From positions 84,321,954 to 84,385,953 of the forward strand of contig CM077665.1 in NCBI GenBank assembly GCA_039707655.1: a DNA stretch of 64,000 nt, given 5' to 3'. Shown here one piece after another: positions 46,780-57,279 of this stretch; within the stretch, counting starts at the first letter, position 1, and the number at the start of each line of letters is the position of its first letter. The notes below the pieces were generated by a model, which did no database searches, was not told where the DNA came from, and was given only the letters and a program-made list of their open reading frames with translations. The stretch comes from Elymus sibiricus (Eukaryota > Streptophyta > Magnoliopsida > Poales > Poaceae). A program made the translations under genes and the position numbers.

Positions 46780-46793
46780 TTGGTATCAGAGCA
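46780..46793 (+). other. Element M primer binding site (initiator-Met tRNA)
   Basis: TTGGTATCAGAGCA, four bases after the 5' LTR, with 10-12 bases complementary to the usual initiator-Met 3' end. Confidence 0.88.
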
Positions 46794-49700
46794 GGTCTGG
46801 CTATAGGATGCCCTAGACCGCGCGAGCGTTAGTAACCGGTAGTATAGGGTCTAGTTGGTTTGCTGCACTTGTTTGTTGCATCTGCATAGCATGCATATAG
46901 ACTAGATATCTTATCACTAACGATGGATCTGGTAAGAGTAGGTGGCATCGGTTTCACTTCACCACATGCGCTCTCCAGTTTGCATACTTGTTCCTTGGTG
47001 TGGTGTTATCTCCGTCCCAGCGGAGTGATGCCAAGGTGCTTGGTGTTGTTGATCACTTGCAGGATTGATACACCGGTACCACACCAATATATTCTCTTCA
47101 GTCACCCTATTGTTTCGGTGATAGACATGTTTCTATCCCGGATCTTGCCCATCCCTCTAGCCGCGTTGGTAACCCTTACTGATCTTGCTTATCAGAAAAG
47201 GGCAATGCCCGCAAGCCTTCTTTTTCATCGCTATCCCACCCTGCCATCCATCCTCTGGACGAGTACGGTTTTCTTCCGTCCGCTTGATGATGATGTGGTC
47301 GTGACCCCCGTGTTCCGACCCACGATCACCAAGTTCATCCTCGCCACCATGTCCGTCCAGAGGGAACCGGTGTTAAGTCCGTGTTTGGTGTTGCCTTGTT
47401 TACACCCACTTTCTTCCACACATTGATTCCCTTTCGTGCACACCGCCACAGCATGTTAGACCGTAATACCGGAGTTCTTGCGAGATTTGTGTGCTTAAGT
47501 AGGAATGCATATTATTGCTGTGAATAGTTGTAGAATATGATATTGCTTGTGTGTGATCTTGCTGCTTTGTGTGTTTTTGTTTAAGTCTTTTCTTTTGCTT
47601 CATTCTTTGGGCCCTTGGTGTTACCTTATTTCCCCTTATGGAAGTTGCTCACCGACACCGGACTCAAAGAATCAGTGAAGAGGCAAGCATTTGGAAGCTC
47701 AGCACAACAAAATGGAATTTTCCGCCGACTGCCTGATATTGGGAATAATTGGTCTGATTATAAATGGTGTTCTGGATTGATTATCAACACCAAGTATACC
47801 TCAGTATGCAATTTTCACAGCAGTAATGATCAAATCAGCAAGAAGGCAAAGATGTGTGCATGATCAACAGTACATTTCGAGCCAAAGGTACGATTCATAT
47901 ACATGGTGTGAGTCTGCTATGAGTATGATTTGAAATCTGCTATATCCGGGAAGCAAGCCAGAAAAATGCTATGAACTCAGTGCTCAGCAAGAAGGATAGT
48001 CAAATGATCTTTTTCATACAACAAGTAACCGACAGCAGAAACATTAAGGGATATGTATATGCACTTAGCTTGCATATGGCAAAAAGAAAGCTTCAGGTGT
48101 AAGCAACCCAGTCTTTCTCCGCAAGCTACCAGAGAAGCTTACGATGCTAGGTTCCTGTGTCTTCCTCGATACGACACACGGATATTTGCCCATACAAGAC
48201 ACCCATGCTTCTCTAGTAAGCTATCATAGCAAGCTTCTGGCATAAGGTACCGAGTCTTCCCCAGCAAGCCTTTTAAGGGGGGGGGGAAGCTTCTGAGGTA
48301 CGGTACCTAATCTTCTTCAGGAAGCTACCCCGGCAGAAGCTTCGAGCGCAAGCTATCCAGTCTTCCTTGACACGACACTCTTGATGGCTTACAACGCAAG
48401 CTCACCAGTACAAGCTATTCCACCGACAGTGGCAGCATATGACCATGCATCTCCAGAGTCAGATCCGCAACAGTTGGTCAGAAGGCAAAAACCAGTCAGG
48501 ACACAAGTCTGCCTCAGGAACCAAGCGCTCAGCTGCATCTACTCAATATATATGGTGCACATGCTGCCAAAGTCATAGGAGTTACTCATACAATGATGCC
48601 AGCCCGGTGAGAATCCGACTATTGCATGAGCTATGTAAGAAGAAGAAGAAAGCCAGTTATACACTTCAGTGAGATGACCAACAACCTATGGATAAGCTGT
48701 ATGGGACACGGATGAACCCTTGCCCGTCTTTCTTTGGTGACGGCACCACGCCTATGTTCTGAGCTGTTTTCGGGCGTCCGGGGTGGATGCCGACTTTTAT
48801 TTCTCTTGTCAGCAACTGGCCCATGTTCTGAGCTGTTTTTCGGCCGTCTCGGGCAGCTGTTGAATTTCTTTCCGTAGCAGTGCCCCTATGCTCTGAGTTG
48901 TTTCTCGGCCGTCTTAGGGAACTGCTACTTTCTTCTTATCGACACCGTCTCATGCTCTGAGCTGCTTTTCAGCCATCTTGAGTCGGGGTTGAGTTACTCC
49001 AGTAATGTCCCAGATCTGAGTTGTAAAGACCGTTCTGGTGGCTACTGGTTTATTTGCCGGTTTCATCCAAGGGTTCAGACGGTAGTTACCCTACAGCTAC
49101 AACTTGCTAAGTAATATGCCTGTCAGAATATTGTACCTGGCAGCCCCCATGGTTATCCGAAGAATCAAGAACGCATCAGGCCAAGCTCTTTCAGCTAAGG
49201 ATCGAGGCAACGAGAACCATAATGAAGGAGCAAGATTGGCCATACAGGTATGATAATGGTTGCAAGATCAACATGGTACAGATACTCAAAACAGTCTGGT
49301 TCGGTACCAATCACCGTGGGTACACACCCACGGGGTCTATTCCACCTGCAAGGACCCCATATCGAGTCAACCCGCTCAGTCCAACCAGATGTGCTCAGAA
49401 TCGCTAGAGGGAGAATATTCGAATCTGTCAGGTCAATTCGGCAGTTGGATTCCGGCAACTGTGTCAAAGCATTACACAACCTACTATTCACTTAAATGTG
49501 CCGACAGACGGAACGATCAGAATGTTGCACAACAACCTCGGAGCATGTGTCCTCACATGTGGGAATCAGTTAAAGGACAGGTATTTCAGTCAGGATAAGC
49601 CATTGCACCCAGATAAGTCAACAGACATAAAAGGACTGAAGTCGGAGTAACATATGAGTTAAGATTTGCCCGAAAAATGATCCAGTAAAGCAAACCACAC

Positions 49701-49840
49701 TGAAGCCAGGCAGTGCATCAGATAAAATCCAGCGGGAGCATTGTACAAAGGCAAGAAGGAAACCCGAGTTGGAAACGGTTTCCTCTAGTGGGAATATTCA
49801 TGTTTGACCCTTGAGCAACCAAATCTCGAGGACGAGATTT
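46794..49840 (+). other. Element M non-coding core
   Basis: 3 kb without recognisable retroelement protein motifs. The longest frame (46923-47426, 167 codons) has no known motif. Two repeat tracts stand out: about 48100-48400 with recurring CAAGCT/AAGCTT and CTTCC units around a G-run (48278-48288), and four units of CTGAGCTGTTTTCGGCCGTC-like sequence at 48755, 48824, 48891 and 48956. The conserved size matches the structured RNA core expected of LARDs. Confidence 0.7.
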
Positions 49841-49858
49841 CTTTAAGGGGGGTAGGTT
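49826..49858 (+). other. Element M polypurine tract region
   Basis: CTCGAGGACGAGATTTC is followed by TTTAAGGGGGGTAGGTT, then the LTR start TG at 49859. The G-run is the likely plus-strand primer. The preceding motif is common at this place in large-LTR Gypsy elements. Confidence 0.82.
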
Positions 49859-52800
49859 TGTAACACCCTGGATTTTGCCCTTTTTTTATTTTGGTCTGGA
49901 TTTGCTTTTCTGTGGCTTAGTGGTCTTGCATCCTGGAGGGATCACCCTTGATTCCTCTTCCCAAGTGGCTTGCCAACCTCTAAACCATCCCAAGACCTTG
50001 TCATTTCCATCTTGAACCAATCCCAATAATCTTTTTCTTGGGAATATTCCTTTTTCCTATTAAAGGAATAAACCTGTTGCCTTGGGTTGTGAAGCAACCC
50101 ACATTTCTATCATTCCACAAATTCCCAAATAATTCACATAAATTGTTTGGGTCATATCTTCCTTAGATATGTCAAAATCCTTCCTTGTCATGTTCAAAAA
50201 TATTTCACCAATATTCCTTTTCTGATTCTGCCCTAGCTGTCAAGTTGTGAAGCAAGTACCCTTTATATCCACTTGCTTGCTCTCAAACTTTTTGTGCACT
50301 CTTTCCTATCCATATCATTTCCACATACCAAAATTCAACCTCATTTGGCTAGTAAATCTTCCCTGGCAAATTTCCAAAGTTTTTGATCAACTAAAAGCTT
50401 TGTGAAGCAAGTGCTAGCTAGGTTGATCAAAATGAGTTGAAATTTTGCCATGATATCAATATGCTCAAATTAACACTCTACACAAAATTTGAGCATCATC
50501 CTTTCAACTATGTGACCCCAGCATCAAATCTTTGTTTCTGGTCATTATTTTGGATTGTGAAGCAACTATACTTTATGTTGGTCCATAATTTCTTAAATTT
50601 TACCAGGACATTCTCCTACCTATATAACAGCTCTCCACCAAATTTGGGTTTATTCTATCTAGCAATTTTCCCTCAAGAAGTTTCCTAAGATTCTGTCCAG
50701 CGGGATGTTGTGTGAAGGAAGTACCATTTTGGTTTATCAAAATGGTATGAAACTTTTACAGTATCCTAATATGCCTAAATAACTAGCCTCCACCAAAATT
50801 CAGCTCATTCCAAGCAAGTATGTGAGTGCCACTTCATACTTTGCATTTCTGGCCAGTAGGGTCCATTCTACAGCAAGTGCCACTTATACTCATTTAAATG
50901 AGCTGAAAATTTGCAGAAGTGATCATCTTAGTGTGTGATAGCTCTCAGCCAAAAACTAGAGTCTATCCCCTTCTCAATCTCTCTCATTTCATTTCAAACA
51001 CCTGCTATCAGAATACTTCCAGTGAAGCTTCACATCCATTCCTGGTTTCTTTTGGCAATCTGTCATCTCAGAGGGACCCTTCCTTGGATGTATTTTGCAC
51101 TAGACATCATGCTGCATGCCAGGGTGCACCGCGTGCGCCAGTTCACGTGGTGACCACGCGTTTGGCATGCCAATGCACGCGCTCTGTGCATTGGGGCCCT
51201 CGGTCTCGTCCGTTTCCCCGCTCCCTCGACACCTAGCCATGTCTAGTAGCTTCACCGCGTCGTCTTCCTTCTCCTGGACCCCTCTCCCTCTCCAGTTTCT
51301 TCCTCGCCGCGCCGCGCCGAGCTCCGCCTCTGTTCTGCCCGTGACCGCCGTCATCGTCTTCCCCCTCGAGCTCTCCCGAAGGCTCCACGAGCTCCTCCGC
51401 CCTCCTAGAGCCCCTGCCGACGTCGCCGTCTCCTGCCGCGTGACCCGGAGCGCCACTGCGGCGATAAGGCCGCCACGGCGGCCGTGCTAATCTGATTGCT
51501 CCGGCCGGCTATAAATAGCCATGGCCTCGAGCCTCCCCGGGCATCGGCAGCATCTCCATCCTCCTCTCCCTCCCCAGCACCCCCAATCTCCAGCCCTCGA
51601 GCTCCGGCGCTCGAATTGCTCCACTCCGAGCGCCATGGCCGCGGCCACTCTTCTCTCAAATTCTTGCGCCTCACCCGTCCCCGGCTCCATTCGAGCTCAC
51701 CTCTGGGCTCCCCAATCGCCGTAGATCATCCCCGCCCCCTTTCCCCTCCTCCCCGGCCACCGGAGCCCCGCCACTGCCCAGAGCCACCGCGGCTCTGCCG
51801 CCATTGCCACACCTCATTCCGGTCAACCCCGGCGCCCTCTTCACCGCCCACGGGCGCGGGGTGAAACGGCACATCCATCCCCGGCGGCGCCCAGGCTCAC
51901 CGTGGCCTCCAGTCGCCAGCGCCGGCGAGGCCAAAGCCCTCTGTGGCTGCGTCGGGGAGAAGGGAGGAGGAGGAAGGAGAAGGCTGGAGGAGAGAGAGAA
52001 GGGAGTGCGGGCCCCGCTTGTCGGTGAGAGCAGCGGCTGCCACGCTGGACAAGTGGAAGCGCCTTTGGCGCGTTTGCGTTTTCCTTGTAGGAAAGCGTAT
52101 TCCGCTGAAGTGCGCAACCCGCTGGACTGTTAGGGACCCAGTGGTAAATAATTTATTTGCAGAAAGGTCCCTGGCAGAAAGGTTCCTATATCTTTTTACC
52201 TGTAACTCCAATCGAGGTAATTCCAAAGCCCACTTCTTCGTCTCTTCGAGCCCGTCATGTTGGTACCATTTTCATAATGTTTTGACACTGTGGAAATGAC
52301 CATTTTGCCCTTGCCTGTAAACAGCCCCTCCGAGAGAGAACTGTTTCCGGCAAATCCTTCCGCGACCTTTCCGCACTTCTTCCCGGTGGATCCCTTACTC
52401 CAGGCAAGCCAGGACATCCATCCCATGAAGCATTTCAATAGCATTGCATATTTAAATACATTACCTGCATTTGTTTGCTACATGATAATTCATAGTTAAT
52501 TAATTTCAATGCCTAGTTGCTGTTATCATAAGCTATTGCCATGAACCACTATGCTTGCTAAATGAAACCTAGTCGGTTGATTTTGAGTCCACTGTCCGGG
52601 CTTATTCGTGCAACCACATTTGCCGGTATGGGACGGCCTTGACTTGGTCTGATCGCGTGCTCTCTTATCGGTACCACCCCCGAGGGAAGGCTATGCGTGC
52701 GCGCTACCCTGGCCCGGTAGGCGGCGATAACCTTGTGAGCCCAGTTGAGTTATATGGTACTAGGTCCCCGTTTGGGACAGTTTGTTTGGCCATGACGGTG

Positions 52801-53621
52801 GCAGGTGTCACAAGGTGACACAGGGGCCACCCAGGGCAAGACTCCGGGGGAGGATGAATGCCGGTGGTACGGTAGGGGAGTCACGGGTTAGACAGGTTTC
52901 GTTGGAGCAACGCTGTTCCACCCGAATGGGATCACGAGGTCAGGTGCTCCATGGTGTGGGTAAAGTGCGCAACCTCTGCAGAGTGAAAAATCTATTCGAA
53001 TAGCCGCGTCCACGGTATTGGACAGCCCGTCCAGACCTCACTAGGTGGTCAACCATAATACTGATAATAATGATGGATGAACTCGTCTTGTGATCAGAAG
53101 TACTTAGTGAGTATTCCGAGGGTTGTGGGACAACCCAGAAGAGAGTAAGTGTATGACCGGTAACAGTAAGTAAACTACTTATGCATTTAATATGATAATT
53201 GCCATGCTATTGTTTGCTGCATTGTTTGGTTGTCGTGAGCTTGCGAGTACATTCAAAGTACTCACCTAGCGTGTCATGCCAGTTTGCAGGTCCTGCCAGG
53301 TTTGCTTGCTTCTCGTGGATGTCGAGTTTGCGAGCTAGGATGCGCGTTCCAGCCAGAGTCCCTACGGAGTGGAGTCCATCACCGCAGTCGTCGTCCCGCT
53401 GCCGAGAGTTACTCCGCCTCCTCGGGCTGTTCTGCTGTTAGCATAGAGCTACCCTGGGCAGGCGTAGTATTGCCGTGCCGATGTAATCCATGTACGCTTG
53501 TAACCTTATCCATGGTAATAAAGAGCTGATTTATTCTATGCCAACAGTGCCGTATTCCAGAAGACTTGTCCCTGGGCTGGAATACGGGGCGTTCCGGTCT
53601 CCTCTGAGCCGGGGTGCCACA
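49859..53621 (+). repeat. Element M 3' LTR
   Basis: 3763 bp with the same ends as the 5' LTR; TATA box at about 51508-51519. The right end GTGCCACA at 53621 abuts the CTTTG duplication. Confidence 0.92.
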
Positions 53622-53626
53622 CTTTG

Positions 53627-53947
53627 AGTGTACAAAACCAGCAGCTCTCCATTTATGAGAAAGAATTTGTGGCTATCATCATGGCTGTGGAGAAATGGAG
53701 AGCTTATTTAAGCAGGGGGGCTTTTATTATTAAGACTGATCACCAGAGCCTTTGTTATTTAGGGGATCAAGTGCTGTCCACTAAATTGCAAAGAAAAGCA
53801 ATGACAAAATTGGTCGGATTGGAATTCAAATTTCAGTATAAGAAAGGAGTGGAGAATGTGGCTGCTGATGCTTTATCCAGGGTGGGTCATCTCATGGCCA
53901 CTCAGTTAATCTCCCACACTCAGCCAACATGGGTGCAAGAGGTGTAA
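53627..53947 (+). pseudogene. pol: Element L RNase H, 3' part
   Basis: Continuation of the frame broken at 43044. It contains YEKEFVAIIMAVEKWRAYL with the catalytic Glu, and IIKTDHQSLCYL with the catalytic Asp. The tail YKKGVENVAADALSRVGH is the usual RNase H/integrase hinge. It ends in a TAA at 53945-53947; a second stop follows near 53988 before integrase. Confidence 0.9.
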
Positions 53948-55378
53948 AATTCTTATATGGTGGACAATGAAGCACAACAACTTCTGTAGAGATTGACCCT
54001 GTCTTCAGAGTTCGTTGATGGCTACAATCTACAGCAGGGAATTATTCACTATCAAGGAAGGATTTGGCTAGGGGCCAATACAGCCCTCAAAACTAAAGTT
54101 ATTGCCAACTTCCACTCCAGTGCGGTAGGGGGACACTCTGGAATCCAAGCAACTTACCAAAGGGTCAAGAAATTGTTTTGCTGGACAAACCTAAAACAAG
54201 ATGTGCAAGACTTTGTCAAACAATGTGGGGTCTAACTGCAAGCTAAACATGAACATTGCAGGTCTCCGGGTTTGTTAAATCCATTGCCTGTTCCCCAGGG
54301 ACCTTGGTTGGATATTACAATGGATTTCATTGAGGGCCTGCCTAAATCCAATGGTTACTCCTCTATACTGGTGGTGGTCGACAGATTTACTAAATACAGT
54401 CATTTTATCCCACTCAAGCACCCGTTCACTGCCCCTGTTGTGGCAAGAGCATTTTTGGATCAAGTGGTCAAATTACATGGCCCACCCAAAACCATTATCT
54501 CTGACAGAGATAAGATTTTCACTAGTGCCTTTTGGAAAGAGTTGTTCAAATTATGGGACACTAAATTGTTGATGAGCACGGCCTACCACCCTCAAACTGA
54601 TGGACAAAGTGAAAGAGTAAATCAATGCCTGGAGATGTATTTGAGATGTGCTGTGCATGATCATCCCAAACAGTGGCAATCTTGGCTTTCTGTGGCTGAA
54701 TTCTGGTATAACACTAACCACCACACCTCATTGGGATGTTCCCCTTATAAAGCTCTCTATGGACATGAACCTCATTATGGTACATTTCCTATTACCTCCT
54801 CTTCCCCACACCCGGATGTGCAACAGTGGATTATTGACAATCAAGCTCACTGTCACCGGCTCAAGGAACATCTCTTGAGAGCTCAGAACAGGATCAAACA
54901 TTATGCTGATCAGCGCAGGAGTGAGAGAGAGTTTCATGTAGGAGACAGGGTGTACCTCAAGTTACAACCCTATGCCCAACATTCAGTGGCCAACAGGCCC
55001 TGTCCCAAATTGGCTCTTAAGTTCTTTGGTCCTTTTGAAATCCTAGAAAGAATTGGACCAGTGGCATACAAACTACAGTTACCTGATGAAGCAATGATTC
55101 ACCCAGTATTTCATGTCTCCCAATTGAAAGAACATGTACCTGACCACACTCCAGTCTTCCATTCATTACCAACACAAGTGGATTTGTCTGGTTCAGACCT
55201 GCAACCTGAAGAAATTTTGGACACTGGTTAAAAAGGGAAACAATGCTCATTTGCAGATCTTGGTGAAATGGTCAGCCTTACTAGCTTCTGAGGCCACTTG
55301 GGAAAACTATGATGCATTGCGCCTGCATTATCCAGTGGCACCAGCTTGGGGACAAGCTGGTTCTTTAGGGGGAGCACC
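53948..55378 (+). pseudogene. pol: Element L integrase and chromodomain (broken)
   Basis: The zinc-binding half has FHSSAVGGHSGIQATYQR and FVKQCGV, where the chain meets a TAA at about 54233. The catalytic core is open from 54272: [26 protein letters not shown] and [17 protein letters not shown] give Asp, Asp, Glu. The C-terminal GPY-like region ([32 protein letters not shown]) leads into a chromodomain (LVKWSALLASEATWENYDAL), which is reached only after a small deletion near 55229 that creates a stop. Chromodomains steer chromovirus integration towards marked chromatin. The PPT (TTAGGGGGAGCACC, about 55365-55378) lies at the end of this region. Confidence 0.9.
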
Positions 55379-55698
55379 TGTCAGCACTATGACTACATCT
55401 ACTGTGGGCGTGCCGTCAGGAGGACACAGGGAGTAGAAGAGGGGATGTGTTTAGGCCTAGCCCAGCATCTAATGCAAGTGTCGGGCCGTGCCATTGGGCC
55501 GTTGTGTGTGTGTGGCCGTGAATGGGCCAGGAGGATATACCCTGGTGGTGTGTGTCTATAATCGACAGCTATGATGAATTAATTCATTGCTCACTTTCTC
55601 TTCCGTCTCCTTCCTTCCTTCTTCTTCTTCTCCACGGAAATCTCACCTGCCCCCTTTTACCTACCCCCATGGCGATCTGGAGATCCCAGTACATCACA
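55379..55698 (+). repeat. Element L 3' LTR
   Basis: 320 bp, same ends as 39727-40047. Followed by the ATAAT duplication at 55699-55703. Confidence 0.93.
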
Positions 55699-55703
55699 AT
55701 AAT

Positions 55704-56180
55704 TTACTTTTTATGTCCATATTTTGGTTAAGACCTGGCTAAACACATTCCAAAAAAAAAGACCGGCAACCATATTTTGGTTAAGACTTGGCACAACACA
55801 TTTCGAAAAAATGATTTGTTTACCATATTTCGGTTAACACTTTCCTAAAAACATTTCCATAAAAGGATTTGGCTAAACTAATTTTAACATTTGCATACAG
55901 ATGAACAAATGCCTCTTTTTAAGTCACTATAAGTGAATAGAGTTGCTAGAATTATTTCAATGATCCTACGCCAACTTGAAGGAGTGCCCACATGTTAGTC
56001 TTACATATCTATATATGTTTGTACAAAAATGCATTTATACAATATTAAAATACAAATATAAATATTTCTATGGGCCTTCATTGATGCCAAATTTCATTTT
56101 CATTCATCTATGTGCACTTTACTTCAAATCTACATACAAAAAATAGAATGTCTCGCAGAAACACGCGGGGAATCATCTAG
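55704..56180 (+). other. Helitron 3' segment with tandem repeat and terminal hairpin
   Basis: The continuation of 39726 once element L is set aside. CCATATTTTGGTTAAGAC recurs three times with a period of about 53 bp (55717, 55770 and 55823). The end has the stem CTCGC/GCGGG at about 56154-56169 and CTAG at 56177-56180. AT-rich, no ORF. Confidence 0.55.
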
Positions 56181-56200
56181 CATTATATAATGATCGAGTG

Positions 56201-57265
56201 TTGATGTTGGATATGGAAGACAACATAATGATCATGATTGTTTACATTTGCATAGAACTTATATTGTCATGGATCCTTTACCATGTGGTGCTTGTTTTAG
56301 ATCTTTTTGCTAGCCAAAAAATTTCTGCACCAAGTAGAGATACTACTTGTGCATCAAATAATCCCTTGAACTCAGTTTGTTTCCATGAGAGTCCACCATA
56401 CCTACCTATGGATCGAATAAGATCCTTCAAGTAAGTTGTCATCGGTGCACAAAGCAATAATAATTGCTTCTAAATATGTATGATCTTTTATTGTAAGGGA
56501 AAATAAGCTTTGTACGATCTTGTGATAGCGAAGAAATAAAAGCGACAGAGTGCATAATAAAGCTCGCTATCACAAGGGGCAATACAAAGTGACGTTCCCT
56601 TGCATTAAGAGTTTGCACATCCAAACAAACAAAAGCGCATGACAACCTCTGCTTCCCTCTGCGAAGGACCTATCTTTTACCTTCTTATAGCATTTATTTT
56701 CGTTCAAGAGTCAATAATATTTACCCTTGTTCCTACCTATTAACTCGTTAGTCGGCAAGCATCATGTGTCGAGGAAAGATCCAGATATGTATATCCAGTT
56801 GAATGTAGATGGTCATGACTCATTATTGTTGACATTATCCTTGAGGTAAATGAGTTTGGTGGCAAAGATAATGAAGCCCCCGTCTTCATATGTGTTCGAC
56901 GGAAAAATTAGCTCCAAAAATATGCAATGAGTTTCAACAATCATAGAAGGCTAAATGATAGTTGAGTATGTGAACTTGCTAGAAATAAAAGCTCTTACAT
57001 AGACTCTTCTCTTGAATATGATGAATTATGATAATCTCAATGACTAATGGCACCATTTGTTAGTTGTCAATAAAGTTTATGCTTAATACTACCTCAGTTG
57101 TGAATAGATCATTACTTGTTTATGAGAAGCTATATGATGGAAAACTTGCTGCTATGATAATATTCATGATGCTCTCATGTCCGTATTTTTTTATCAACTC
57201 CTCTCTCTCTAATCAAGTGGTCATTATTTTCGAGTTCGGCTTTCGCTTGAGGACAAGCGAGGTCT
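56201..57265 (+). other. Element E non-coding tail, right of the Helitron
   Basis: Aligns by eye with 11690-12748 of element B (for example the CATACCTACCTA-GGATCGA block at 56396 and 11882, and the TTTCGCTTGAGGACAAGCGA block before the PPT). No credible ORF. Confidence 0.8.
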
Positions 57266-57279
57266 AAGCTTGGGGGAGT
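57266..57279 (+). other. Element E polypurine tract
   Basis: AAGCTTGGGGGAGT directly before the LTR start TGATACATCC. Confidence 0.85.

Larger units (their letters stand above)
43045..53621 (+). mobile_element. Element M: LARD-like non-autonomous LTR retrotransposon
   Basis: 10.6 kb with 3.73 and 3.76 kb LTRs, an initiator-Met PBS, a PPT and a 3.08 kb internal domain that holds no gag, protease, RT or integrase motif. A perfect target-site duplication CTTTG (43040-43044 and 53622-53626) lies in the RNase H gene of element L. Large LTRs around a conserved non-coding core define the LARD class described in Triticeae (for example Sukkula). LTR start TGTAACACC and the AGGACGAGATTTC sequence before the PPT suggest a parent in the chromovirus/Tekay group. 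Confidence 0.9.
39727..55698 (+). mobile_element. Element L: chromovirus (Ty3/Gypsy), short LTRs
   Basis: Two LTRs of about 320 bp (39727-40047 and 55379-55698), initiator-Met type PBS, gag, protease, RT, RNase H, integrase, C-terminal chromodomain and PPT. A perfect 5 bp target-site duplication ATAAT flanks it (39722-39726 and 55699-55703). Without the inserted element M it is about 5.4 kb. The chromodomain and short LTRs suggest the Reina clade. A hand count gives about 13 LTR differences (about 4%). Confidence 0.93.
37179..56180 (+). mobile_element. Probable Helitron (about 3.0 kb without inserted chromovirus)
   Basis: Element E is interrupted at 37178, where TC begins a new sequence (TCACCCCCCACTACTTG). 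Its far end at 56150-56180 has the Helitron 3' terminal form: a small stem (CTCGC with GCGGG) a few bases before a final CTAG (56177-56180). Chromovirus L (39727-55698) sits inside. There is no Rep/helicase ORF, so it would be non-autonomous. It carries a MINI ZINC FINGER fragment and a Stowaway MITE. Twenty bases (56181-56200) between CTAG and the resumed host are unexplained. Confidence 0.55.

Noticed and set aside
46923..47426. 167-codon ORF in the LARD core
   Set aside because: No retroelement or other known motif; low-complexity hydrophobic mix as expected by chance.
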